From the NCBI GenBank assembly GCA_937873135.1, contig CALMVQ010000204.1, positions 4,768-50,440 on the forward strand: a stretch of 45,673 bases of DNA. The letters are read 5' to 3'. Positions 1-7,592 of this stretch are shown piece after piece. Origin of the DNA: an uncultured Scytonema sp. Lineage in GTDB: Bacteria; Cyanobacteriota; Cyanobacteriia; Cyanobacteriales; Nostocaceae. Within the stretch, counting starts at the first letter, position 1, and every line of letters begins with the position of its first letter. The translations under genes were made by a program, and so were the position numbers. The notes under the pieces are model-generated. The model worked only from the letters and a program-made list of their open reading frames with translations. It was not told the origin of the DNA and searched no databases.

Positions 1-225
1 GTCTCCCTGAGCCAACAGATGTTCAATTGTGAAATGAAGGTCAGGAAAAGCGGAGTGGAGCATGGATACAAGGTTCTTAAACTCAGCACCGCAATATGGC
101 TCTGGATAAGTAGGATTGGTGCATATAAACTCAGGAACCATAAACTCATCCACGAAAGCCAGGTTTCCCTTGCTCATAAGCTCTCTATAGTAACGACGGA
201 CGAGTGCTTTGTTTGCTTCTGACAT
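1..225 (-). CDS. SnoaL-like / ester cyclase family protein (partial, cut by window start)
   Basis: The minus-strand frame opens with ATG at 225 and runs without a stop to position 1, giving the first 75 residues. The N-terminus reads MSEANKALVRRYYRELMSKG, followed by a Phe/Asp-rich stretch and a Pro-Asp-Leu-His-Phe segment near residues 61-66. This is the usual start of the SnoaL-like polyketide/ester cyclase group of the NTF2 fold, small alpha+beta barrels that often act on or bind hydrophobic metabolites. Its start lies 59 bp after the stop of the NTF2-like gene upstream, so it is probably the last visible gene of the minus-strand operon beginning at 4163. The substrate cannot be told. The C-terminal half lies outside the window. 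Confidence 0.72.
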   Translation of the reverse strand, partial: MSEANKALVRRYYRELMSKGNLAFVDEFMVPEFICTNPTYPEPYCGAEFKNLVSMLHSAFPDLHFTIEHLLAQGD

Positions 226-284
226 TTGATAGCCTTACTGACTGATGATGTATATGGGGTGCTTTTACTGAGCCATAGTCAATC

Positions 285-734
285 TCAAAGCTTCGCAGAA
301 CCTTCGGCATAATCCAGTGAGTCAACAATGTAAATTGAAATCACTGGGTTTTGGGTCTTAGGCGATCGCTGCACGATCCAGGTTTGATAAGCATCGGTAA
401 TAATTCGTTCACTTTTCGCTGCTGGTGGCTTCCAGATGCTAGCCTCCCATTTGACGACAACCTTAACATTCGCTTTATCCCCTGAAGGCGTAACCGTAAC
501 TTCCTTCAAAGTGTGCACTTCATCAAAGAAAATACCGATAACACGCTCATACCAACCTTTGAATCCATCAAAGCCATACACTGTAGCTTCAGGAAAGCGC
601 ATTTCTAAACCTTCTTCAGCTAGGAAGGGAATATATTCCTCAAGCGGAGCGTGAACGTCTAATTTCCGATACCAATCCACTGCCAGTTGGTTTACTTCCG
701 ACTGGGTTAAAGGTGCTATATTAGCTACTGTCAT
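285..734 (-). CDS. NTF2-like / SnoaL-like domain protein, 149 aa
   Basis: This is a complete small protein of about the usual length of the NTF2-like superfamily (120-150 residues). The N-terminal helix (about 12-40) carries a WYRKLD segment. A FPEATVYGFDGFKGWYERV stretch at about 47-65 matches the typical SnoaL_4-like pattern, and the C-terminal half has alternating beta strands including KVVVKWEASIW. A clear Shine-Dalgarno (GGGAGAAA) precedes the ATG at 734. It lies 38 bp downstream of the ThDP enzyme and 59 bp upstream of a second member of the same fold, so it is co-transcribed with both. It could be a lyase, an isomerase or a binding protein. No catalytic residues can be assigned by eye. 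Confidence 0.72.
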   Translation of the reverse strand: MTVANIAPLTQSEVNQLAVDWYRKLDVHAPLEEYIPFLAEEGLEMRFPEATVYGFDGFKGWYERVIGIFFDEVHTLKEVTVTPSGDKANVKVVVKWEASIWKPPAAKSERIITDAYQTWIVQRSPKTQNPVISIYIVDSLDYAEGSAKL

Positions 735-772
735 TGTTTTTCTCCCTTTTAATCAGTGAAAATTTTTCTCTA

Positions 773-2482
773 CTATTGACCACACTTAACACCAATCTTT
801 GTACCCACAACTTCGTTCGTAAGCACCAAATCAATCAGGAACGGTCCGTCATGATCCAACGCTTTCTGGATCGCTGGGCCAATCTGGTCTGGCTTCTCGA
901 CCCGAATAGCTTGAACCCCCATAGCACGCGCCAACTCATCGAAATGGATGTGCGGGTCACACAAGTTAAAAGAAGATGGGTAATCGTGTTCTGGTATTTG
1001 GTGTTCACGCCAATAATGCAGAATGTTGAGCTTGAGTATCTGATAGCCCTGATTATTGCAGATGACGAATTTGGCATTAATATTGTGATGCACAGCAGTC
1101 CAGAGTGCTTGAATGGTGTACATAGCACCACCGTCGCCTGTGATCCCAATCACAGTTTTGTTTGGATGGGCCAATTTAATTCCAATTGCTCCAGGAACAC
1201 CGACGCCTAACGAGCCTCCTCGCGTCTGGAAATAGTGTCCTAACGTCGTCGGTGGTATATACCGACACAGTTCGGGGGAATTGGTAATAGCTTCATCAAA
1301 GATGATTGCATCTGGCGGCAGCTGGGCAGCAAGTTCCTGTGCAAAACGCGACATATGCAGAGGCACTGAATCGTGAACAGCCTTATCGGCCTCAAACTGA
1401 GCAGCCAATTGCTGCTTCTTGTCCTCAGCTATCAGGACAGATCTTTCGTTTGCCGCTTCCTTTTTTTCAGCCGTTATGGTTGTCTTGATGGCAGTGGCTA
1501 GTTTTGCAAGCGTGGTTTTCGGATCGCCCAGTAGTCCAATACTTACTGGAAAATTCTTTGCTATTTCATAAGTATCCAAATCGATGTGAATTATTTTTGC
1601 GCTGTGAGTAAAAACGTTGGACAGGACAGGAAATACCTCGGGAAACACGTAAGTTCCAACAATTAAAATCGCGTCCGCCTGCAACGTGATATGGCGGCTA
1701 TCATCCCCAAACATGTGACCTAGCAGTCCTCTGAACAGAGGATGCATGGCGCTTATGTTTGGTTCAGATGAGTCTGCTCCCCATACCTCGGCACTAATGA
1801 GTTCAGCCACGCAGGTTACTTCAGCCTGTGCATCAGAAACAGCTACACCGTCACCCACAATGATCATTGGTTGCGATGCAGCAGCTAATATATCTGCGGC
1901 TTTTGCCAACTGGTCAGGTTCGGGTGAAACCCTTGTCACAGGAAAGGAAGTAGGAACCACCTCTTCATCGTTATGAGTGTCGAGAATATCCATCGGCAGG
2001 GATACGAACACTGGTCCCATAGGCGGTGTCACAGCTATCTTGATGGCCCGGCGCAGCACACGTAAGAGAGAAGACGGATGAACAACTCGAGTTGCCCATT
2101 TTGTGACAGGCTTGGCCATACTCACAAGGTCGGCAGCCATTTGAGCATCCATGGCATCGTATTTGATACCAGCCTCACCAGCGAGTACCACTAGCGGCGC
2201 ATGACCGCGCATAGCTTGGTACAACATGCCTACCCCATTTCCCAGACCAACACTGGTATGGAGTTGCACAACTGTTGGCTTCTTGGTAACGCGGGCGTAG
2301 CCATCTGCGGCTGCTACTGCGATTGTCTCTTGCAGCGCAAAGATATATTGAAAATCTGGATAGTAGTCTTTCAACGCATCTAGGAACCCTTCCTCGACAG
2401 TACCAGGGTTGCCAAACATGTAATAAATACCATCCGCGAGAAGCTGTTCGATGATGGCAAAGCGACCATTTCTATTAGCCAT
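773..2482 (-). CDS. Thiamine diphosphate-dependent enzyme, benzoylformate decarboxylase/acetolactate synthase-like
   Basis: The protein has the three-domain ThDP fold. The N-terminal PYR domain has GNPGT and ALQET, whose Glu is the cofactor-activating Glu (about E52). The QLHTSVGLGN segment carries a His (about H75) at the place of the active-site His of benzoylformate decarboxylase, whose active-site Ser is Thr here (GNPGT). A central domain follows, then a C-terminal PP domain with the ThDP/Mg motif GDGG...CNN. I chose ATG 2482 because GGAAG lies just upstream. An ATG at 2566 would add 28 residues with no obvious similarity and no Shine-Dalgarno. The enzyme should cleave or ligate a 2-keto acid or aldehyde by ThDP chemistry; the substrate is unknown. 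It sits between two DJ-1/PfpI genes and two SnoaL-like genes. Confidence 0.85.
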   Translation of the reverse strand: MANRNGRFAIIEQLLADGIYYMFGNPGTVEEGFLDALKDYYPDFQYIFALQETIAVAAADGYARVTKKPTVVQLHTSVGLGNGVGMLYQAMRGHAPLVVLAGEAGIKYDAMDAQMAADLVSMAKPVTKWATRVVHPSSLLRVLRRAIKIAVTPPMGPVFVSLPMDILDTHNDEEVVPTSFPVTRVSPEPDQLAKAADILAAASQPMIIVGDGVAVSDAQAEVTCVAELISAEVWGADSSEPNISAMHPLFRGLLGHMFGDDSRHITLQADAILIVGTYVFPEVFPVLSNVFTHSAKIIHIDLDTYEIAKNFPVSIGLLGDPKTTLAKLATAIKTTITAEKKEAANERSVLIAEDKKQQLAAQFEADKAVHDSVPLHMSRFAQELAAQLPPDAIIFDEAITNSPELCRYIPPTTLGHYFQTRGGSLGVGVPGAIGIKLAHPNKTVIGITGDGGAMYTIQALWTAVHHNINAKFVICNNQGYQILKLNILHYWREHQIPEHDYPSSFNLCDPHIHFDELARAMGVQAIRVEKPDQIGPAIQKALDHDGPFLIDLVLTNEVVGTKIGVKCGQ

Positions 2483-2614
2483 AACTTCCGCTTCCTTAAG
2501 CATAATCTGTTTTCTTACGGACTTACCAAGTTGTTTCAAATTTGGATTGGTTAAGTCTAATTCCATTGGCGGTCATAATCATTGCTGACCAGCTTAAGCC
2601 GGAATAGGTCTAAC

Positions 2615-3442
2615 TCACCATCCGTACCGCGTCAGTCCTTTCTCCAAAACTTCTACTAACTTCTGACCAGTCATGTAAGAGTCTGGGGTAGAGCGACCCG
2701 TGATAAACGGATGGTCAACAATCACAGAGATACTTTTACCAACATTACCATGATATTGCCCATCTGGACCCGTAGCATCACGGAGGATATACTCCAAGGG
2801 ATAGGGAGGCGGTCCCATGTTAAGGTCAGTTCCGACAAATCCAGTTCCATCTAGGTAATCATATTCCTTACAATGACCTGTGACGTGCTTACCCCATATA
2901 ATGCTCTTACGATCCCCAAGGTCACGAGCAAAAGCCAGACAAGTAACACCGTAGCATTCTGCGGCTATCGGTTTCCCCATCTTGTAAAAGCTGAGGATGA
3001 GATCATGAACCCTATGGTTGTTCGCTAAATCTATGATCGGACCACTCCCACCCACTATTAGGATAGCATCATATTGTTCCAAATCCTTCTGTACTTCTTC
3101 AAGCGCTTGGTAGTAAGCTTCCATTTCCCGAAGAATTTTCGGAGAACTCCAGTAAGGCCGATCTGGTAACCATTTTGACAAAACTATTGGGTTGTCCAGC
3201 CGTGGGTTATTAGGGTTATCCAGGATCTTAACCTTCTCCGCCATCTCCTCTGAAACAACTGTCTTACCCAAAGGTGGGTCGATGAAATAAGGATCCATGC
3301 TAGGAGGAAGTGCTACAGGTCTTTTTCCTGTTGGAGTCGCAAAATCAACATGGTATCCTTCAACATCGAAAGCTTCCAGAGGACCTACCAACTCCTCACC
3401 CCAATAGCCCCACTCCGATAAAACTGTCAGAATTTTTTTCAT
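2615..3442 (-). CDS. DJ-1/PfpI superfamily protein (type 1 glutamine amidotransferase-like), 275 aa
   Basis: The fold is recognised by ILIVGGSGPIIDL (about 127-139) and the nucleophile elbow AAECYGV, with Cys at about 163. A conserved acidic residue occurs early (GEELVGPLEAF, about E17). At 275 residues it is longer than minimal DJ-1 (about 190) and resembles the Hsp31/large PfpI subgroup, some members of which are glutathione-independent glyoxalases, chaperones or hydratases. The ATG is preceded by AAGAGGCGA. It starts 37 bp after the stop of the second PfpI-type gene and is followed by the ThDP enzyme. A link to aldehyde or 2-oxo-aldehyde metabolism is inferred from family and neighbours; no activity is proven by sequence. 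Confidence 0.82.
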   Translation of the reverse strand: MKKILTVLSEWGYWGEELVGPLEAFDVEGYHVDFATPTGKRPVALPPSMDPYFIDPPLGKTVVSEEMAEKVKILDNPNNPRLDNPIVLSKWLPDRPYWSSPKILREMEAYYQALEEVQKDLEQYDAILIVGGSGPIIDLANNHRVHDLILSFYKMGKPIAAECYGVTCLAFARDLGDRKSIIWGKHVTGHCKEYDYLDGTGFVGTDLNMGPPPYPLEYILRDATGPDGQYHGNVGKSISVIVDHPFITGRSTPDSYMTGQKLVEVLEKGLTRYGW

Positions 3443-3479
3443 CTGATCGCCTCTTGCTTATAAATTTATTTTGAGTTAG

Positions 3480-4163
3480 TTAGCTTGCACTTTTTACTCT
3501 TGTTAGAGGAGTGACAGATCTTTTGACTGAGAAGCGATTTGTTGCATAAGCAACTTGTTGGATTTGCTCAGTGATGGCGTCGATGAATGGTTCAACCTCG
3601 TGTCTTGAGCGACCAGTAACAAGGTCGCCGTCCACCACAACACCCGAAGGTGATGCTACGTATGTAGCACCAGCATTGATAATATCTGCAAGGACTACCT
3701 CGTGGCATATGACTCGTCGCCCTTTGAGTAACTCTGGCGTCGGCGTCAGCAGCCATAGTCCGTGGCACAGTGCACCTTTAATGATTCGAGGATTCGCCAT
3801 CGCTTGAGCGTAAAACTGGACTGCAGGTGCAGTGCGAACAAGTTCAGGACTAATTGCAACATTCGATGGCGGCTCAAAGTAACGTAGGCGTACACTGGTG
3901 TAGTTGGCGGCCATAATTACAGCAGCGTAGTCGTTTACGTCCACGTTTTGAAAATCGATTTGCACTTCCAGAGTTTGAGGTGTCTTGCCTTCCTCAGTGT
4001 CACTAAAAAAGCGAAGACTCGATTTATTCCAGAGCCTAGACATAAAATGCACAGCTGCCCTGAGTTCTGAGAAACGCTGCTGATAAGCCTCAATTTCCTC
4101 AGGAATAAACTCATTTTCAACAAGAATTGCGATTTTCTTCCCTCCAAGCGATCTAGGTATCAT
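3480..4163 (-). CDS. DJ-1/PfpI family protein, 227 aa
   Basis: This is a PfpI-type protein with the elbow GALCHGLWLL (Cys about 133 followed by His 134), the classical Cys-His arrangement of PfpI and YhbO-like enzymes. The later segment GVVVDGDLVTGRSRHEVEPF is also typical. An N-terminal insert (about 41-72) is unlike the shortest members. It is the first gene of the minus-strand operon 4163-1. The two DJ-1-type genes are clearly different (elbows CYGV versus CHGL) and are not a recent duplication. It is likely a hydrolase, deglycase or aldehyde-handling protein. The upstream region (4164-4250) is AT-rich and could hold the promoter, but no clear boxes were identified. Confidence 0.82.
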   Translation of the reverse strand: MIPRSLGGKKIAILVENEFIPEEIEAYQQRFSELRAAVHFMSRLWNKSSLRFFSDTEEGKTPQTLEVQIDFQNVDVNDYAAVIMAANYTSVRLRYFEPPSNVAISPELVRTAPAVQFYAQAMANPRIIKGALCHGLWLLTPTPELLKGRRVICHEVVLADIINAGATYVASPSGVVVDGDLVTGRSRHEVEPFIDAITEQIQQVAYATNRFSVKRSVTPLTRVKSAS

Positions 4164-4252
4164 ATTGGTTAAATTTCCTCAGAGGCACGCTTATTTGTAA
4201 CTGAAAATGCTATGAACTTTTTCTTAAGTCTTTGATAATAAGTTTAGGGAGA

Positions 4253-4483
4253 GCGAAATATGACTACAAGGGTCGATCTTTCGCAGTAAGTTTGCATTGT
4301 TTCGAATCTACTTGGTGTCAAACCAATAGACATCTCCGAAAATTAATTATGCGTTTGTCAAAACCTTTGGTAGGGGTGAACGGCAGGAGCGCCCCTACAT
4401 CATTTCTGGAGATATCTATTTGTTAAAAAACCCAAACAATGCAAACTTACTTCGAAAGATTGGCTCTTGCGGTCGTGTTTCGG
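4253..4483. repeat. MITE-like palindromic element, about 230 bp
   Basis: Two arms of about 48 bp are inverted repeats: 4255-4302 and 4434-4481. The innermost 15-20 bp (AGTAAGTTTGCATTGTTT on the left) are essentially perfect, and the outer part differs mostly by transitions. Further inside, ATAGACATCTCC is mirrored imperfectly at about 4411-4425. The centre holds another palindrome at 4370-4398 (GTAGGGG...CCCCTAC). There is no coding capacity. The element looks like a non-autonomous miniature transposon or large hairpin that received a second small palindrome. No clear target duplication was seen. Confidence 0.7.
4370..4398. repeat. GTAGGGG/CCCCTAC palindrome nested in the MITE-like element
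   Basis: The outer heptamers GTAGGGG and CCCCTAC frame a 15-base centre. Related palindromes with the same outer heptamer occur after the subunit I gene (about 27386-27513) and after the flavoprotein gene (40535-40599), so this is one member of a dispersed family. Confidence 0.6.
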
Positions 4484-4503
4484 GCGTTGCATAATGGCAG
4501 TAT

Positions 4504-4611
4504 GAATTAAGGTCAATTCTTATACAATGTCCTAAATGTGGCTCAACACATAACCGTAAGAATGGGAAAATACAAGGTAAACAGAATCACAAAAGTAAAC
4601 TCCCAACATAA
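4504..4611 (+). pseudogene. IS1-family InsA-like zinc-finger remnant
   Basis: Read from 4525, the plus frame gives QCPKCGSTHNRKNGKIQGKQ, then a few residues and a stop at 4609. CPKCGS plus KNG and GKQ is the hallmark of the N-terminal zinc ribbon of IS1 InsA-type transposase proteins. No start codon with a Shine-Dalgarno and no downstream InsB or DDE frame is present, so only a scrap remains. It directly abuts the MITE-like repeat ending at about 4483. Confidence 0.6.
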
Positions 4612-4746
4612 GGCAAGAGGCACTGGGTAATAGATAATGGAAGAAAACCCATAGCCTATTCTTTTACTCTACACTTAATATTTATTTATACTAACCTACT
4701 TAGCTCACTTTATAGTCATATCTTAACTTGCCGGAAAAACAAACCT

Positions 4747-5028
4747 ATGAAGTTGACGACAACAACCTTTAACAATGAGCATTTTGAATTTGCATTCTGG
4801 GTAAAAATTATTACTAAGCATCCCTGCTGTATTTACTACTTTGGACCTTTTTTTAGTCCGCAGGAAGCTCAATTGTTTCTACCTGGATACGTTGAGGATC
4901 TAGAACAGGAGGGATATGAAGAAATTAGTACTCAAATTGAGCAGTGCCAGCCAAAAGAATTAACTATTTTTAGTCCTGTTGATAACCAGCAATTTGAGTT
5001 ACTATTGAGAAAATCCGGTAATGAATAA
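4747..5028 (+). CDS. DUF1816 domain-containing protein, 93 aa
   Basis: This small protein has the DUF1816 signature: FWVKIITKHPCCIYYFGPF at about 17-35, followed by SPQEAQLFLPGYVEDLEQEG. DUF1816 is a cyanobacterial family of about 80-100 residues with no settled role. It stops 5 bp before the oxidoreductase gene, so the two are almost certainly one transcript with coupled translation. The upstream region (4612-4746) is AT-rich with a TATACT-like box at about 4687. No signal peptide or membrane segment is visible. Confidence 0.8.
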   Translation: MKLTTTTFNNEHFEFAFWVKIITKHPCCIYYFGPFFSPQEAQLFLPGYVEDLEQEGYEEISTQIEQCQPKELTIFSPVDNQQFELLLRKSGNE

Positions 5029-5033
5029 AAATA

Positions 5034-6020
5034 ATGCGTGCGGCTTGGTACGAAAAACTCGGTAACTGTAAAGACGTTCTGACTGTGGGTGAAGTCGATC
5101 TCCCTGAAGTTGGTTCCGGTGAAATACGGGTGAAAGTTTATGCCTCTGGGGTTAATCCCTCTGATGTCAAGCACCGGAGCGGGTGGGGTGGGTTAAAAAT
5201 GCCACATCCTCGAGTGATTCCGCATAACGATGGTGGAGGGATAATCGATGCGGTGGGAGAAGGTGTATCTCCTGCTCGTATTGGGGAACGGGTATGGATT
5301 TATGAAGCCACTTTGAGTCGCCCTTTTGGAACAGCAGCTGAATATGTCATTGTCAAGAGTGAAAATGCTGTTTTCTTACCCGACAACACAGAATTTGCGG
5401 CAGGTGCTTGTTTGGGTGTTCCCGCAATGACTGCCCATTACTCTGTTTTCAGTGATGGCGCGGTTACTGGACAGACAATCTTAGTGACTGGCGGTGCTGG
5501 TGCAGTAGGCAATTATGCAATTCAGTTGGCAAAATGGGGTGGTGCAAATGTTATCACTACAGTAAGTTCACCCCAAAAAGCAGAAATCGCTCATGCTGCG
5601 GGAGCAGATTACGTCATCAACTATAAAACGGAAGATGTTGCCTCTCATATTGAAGAGATTACAGGTAAAGAAGGTATAGACCGCGTGGTTGAGGTTGACT
5701 TTGCCAACAATCTAGAGATGAACTTGGCAGTGCTGAAGCGTAATGGAGTCATTGTTACTTATGCCTCTGATTCTGATCATCAACCTCAAATCCCCTTCTA
5801 TTCCCTAGTGTCTAAAAACATCACAGTTCATTATGCGTTGGTCTACGTTATGCCACAAACAGCTCATCAAGCAGCCGTAGAGGATATTACCACTTGCTTA
5901 AAAGCAGGTATCTTAAGTCACGTCATTGCACACAAGTTTCCCCTAAACGAGATTGCGGCTGCTCATGAAGAAGTGGAAAGTGGACAGGTGATCGGCAATC
6001 TGGTTGTCGAGATAGTTTGA
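5034..6020 (+). CDS. NADPH:quinone oxidoreductase, zinc-free MDR superfamily, 328 aa
   Basis: This is a medium-chain dehydrogenase/reductase of the quinone reductase (zeta-crystallin) branch. The N-terminal GroES-like domain (1-125) includes VYASGVNPSDVKHRSG. The cofactor domain has VTGGAGAVGNYAIQLAK (about 151-167), where AxxGxxG marks NADPH binding. Length fits the family (320-335). No structural zinc cysteines are seen, as expected for this branch. It should reduce quinones or enones with NADPH in the cytoplasm. The ATG lies 5 bp after the DUF1816 stop. The C-terminal GQVIGNLVVEIV ending is typical. Confidence 0.88.
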   Translation: MRAAWYEKLGNCKDVLTVGEVDLPEVGSGEIRVKVYASGVNPSDVKHRSGWGGLKMPHPRVIPHNDGGGIIDAVGEGVSPARIGERVWIYEATLSRPFGTAAEYVIVKSENAVFLPDNTEFAAGACLGVPAMTAHYSVFSDGAVTGQTILVTGGAGAVGNYAIQLAKWGGANVITTVSSPQKAEIAHAAGADYVINYKTEDVASHIEEITGKEGIDRVVEVDFANNLEMNLAVLKRNGVIVTYASDSDHQPQIPFYSLVSKNITVHYALVYVMPQTAHQAAVEDITTCLKAGILSHVIAHKFPLNEIAAAHEEVESGQVIGNLVVEIV

Positions 6021-6072
6021 GTGCCCTAGCTTTTCGGATACCCTAATCTGACTCTTGACAAACTGTAAAAAT

Positions 6073-6198
6073 CCTTAACTTGTCACGCATAGCTCATCTC
6101 TTAAGTTTGAGAAAAGCGACACCTGACGTAAAGCGTTAATGTTGATTGTGTTCTCTCTTCGCGCTCGTTACTGATGGACAAACTCAATGGCGATTTTC
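6073..6198 (-). pseudogene. Remnant of a second response regulator-flavoprotein/histidine kinase junction
   Basis: Just after the stop of the kinase gene, the minus strand reads IAIEFVHQ then a stop, then, after a short scrambled stretch, INALRQVSLFSNLRDELC. These match the last residues of the flavoprotein (IAVQFIHQYLSKV) and the first residues of the kinase ([16 protein letters not shown]) encoded 1.4 kb upstream, in the same order and spacing. DNA identity is high over the GCTTTACG(T/C)CA core. This is what remains of a tandem copy of the two-gene unit after deletion. The frame is closed by stops soon after. Confidence 0.75.
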
Positions 6199-7590
6199 TT
6201 ACGCGATCGCATTGATCGGCAGCCGCACCTGAAAACGGGTGTCACCCGGCTTGGAAAAGAAGCTGATGTCGCCATGGTGCATCCCAACCACAATGCGGTA
6301 GCAGATGTCTAAACCTAACCCAGTCCCCACCCCGACACCCTTAGTGGTGAAGAACGGCTCGAAAATACGCGGCTGGATATCTGGTGGTATCCCTGGTCCA
6401 TTGTCAATAATTTCCACCAGCACGCAGTTATTTTCCCGTAAGGTACGTATCCAAATCTGACCCTGTCCACTCATCGCATCGATAGCATTGTCGATCAGGT
6501 TAGTCCACACTTGGTTGAGTTCGCTTCCATGGGCGCAGATCCGTGGCAAGCTGCGGTCATACTCGCGCGTTAAGCGCACGCCCCGTTTGAGCTTATGATT
6601 TAAAATAGTCAGTGTACTTTCAAGCCCCTCATGCACGTCTACCTCTTGTCGTGGGGCCTGATCCATGTACGAGTAGTCCTTGATCGCTTTGACTAGATCG
6701 GAAATCCGCTTTGTGCTATGCTCAATCTCAGACAACAGATCAACACCTGTCAGTGTCTTCTCCAGCCAGGTCAACACGTTACCTAGCGAGTCTGTGGGCA
6801 CTTTCTCCACAACGGTGTCCAGCCAGTTAGCGTCTAGTCCTGCCTCTACGAATGTGGCCGCAAGTTTCCACCCATTAGCCACACCATAAGCGTCTAGCTT
6901 GGCTGCAACTTCGTCCTCTAGGTCGCTCTGTATCATTGGGTTTTGTAGCACTTTTTTGTTACGTTCTGTAGCGTCTCGCGGCAAGTCACCAATAAACGCC
7001 AGTTGCGCTTTCGTCATCTGCTGCTGATTAAGCTTGAGTGAGAAAGATGACAACCCTTGAAAGGTTTCATGTAATTGCCTCGCAGCCCGAAGCCCCGCAG
7101 CAGCAGGATTATTCATCTCGTGAGCGAGACCTGCGGCTAAGGTGCCAAGTGCAATCAGCTTTTCGTGCTGTTGTGACATTGACTCGATGATTTGCAATCG
7201 CTGCGCCATGACGCACAAAAGCTCACGGGTAATTGAAGGAAAATGTGTGAGCATGTCCCAGAAAGCATCTTTTTCCAATCGAAAAAGATGGCTTTCCTTT
7301 AAGGCGTGTGCATTGGCGAGGTAGGGCTTGTGTAACAATATAGGGAGTTCACCAAAAGCTGTTCCAGATTTGTAAGTGTTCAAATATTTCTCCTGGCTAC
7401 CAAACTTTTTCGTGATCCAAAGCTTGCCTTCTAGCAGCACATAAAAATAATCAGCCGACTCACCTTCTGTCACAAGTTTTTCGTCTGGCAGCAGCCATAC
7501 CTCGCTACCGTGTTCACACAACCAGTACAGTTGTTTATCCGTCAACTGTGCGAAGAGCGGCACTTGGCGTAAAGCGTTGAGATCGATCAT
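6199..7590 (-). CDS. Sensor histidine kinase with N-terminal cyclic-nucleotide-binding-like domain, 463 aa
   Basis: Residues 1-130 form a Crp-type cNMP-binding fold: beta-roll residues around [20 protein letters not shown], then [21 protein letters not shown]. The H-box is [18 protein letters not shown], with phospho-acceptor His at about 157. A helical stretch of about 150 residues then leads to the ATPase domain with [10 protein letters not shown] (N box), DNGPGIP (G1) and GVGTGLGL (G2). The protein has no membrane segment, so it senses an internal signal. In [15 protein letters not shown] the position of the usual phosphate-binding Arg is not obvious, so cAMP binding is uncertain. The ATG is 2 bp after the stop of the flavoprotein-response regulator, which implies translational coupling and cognate pairing. 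Confidence 0.9.
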   Translation of the reverse strand: MIDLNALRQVPLFAQLTDKQLYWLCEHGSEVWLLPDEKLVTEGESADYFYVLLEGKLWITKKFGSQEKYLNTYKSGTAFGELPILLHKPYLANAHALKESHLFRLEKDAFWDMLTHFPSITRELLCVMAQRLQIIESMSQQHEKLIALGTLAAGLAHEMNNPAAAGLRAARQLHETFQGLSSFSLKLNQQQMTKAQLAFIGDLPRDATERNKKVLQNPMIQSDLEDEVAAKLDAYGVANGWKLAATFVEAGLDANWLDTVVEKVPTDSLGNVLTWLEKTLTGVDLLSEIEHSTKRISDLVKAIKDYSYMDQAPRQEVDVHEGLESTLTILNHKLKRGVRLTREYDRSLPRICAHGSELNQVWTNLIDNAIDAMSGQGQIWIRTLRENNCVLVEIIDNGPGIPPDIQPRIFEPFFTTKGVGVGTGLGLDICYRIVVGMHHGDISFFSKPGDTRFQVRLPINAIA

Positions 7591-7592
7591 GT

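Noticed and set aside
734-1210. 158-residue plus-strand frame
   Set aside because: It is antisense to the C-terminal ThDP-binding domain of the ThDP enzyme; a shadow of coding bias.
4301-4310. GTTTCGAATC-like T-arm, possible tRNA
   Set aside because: No acceptor or anticodon stem could be formed around it; it is part of the palindromic element.
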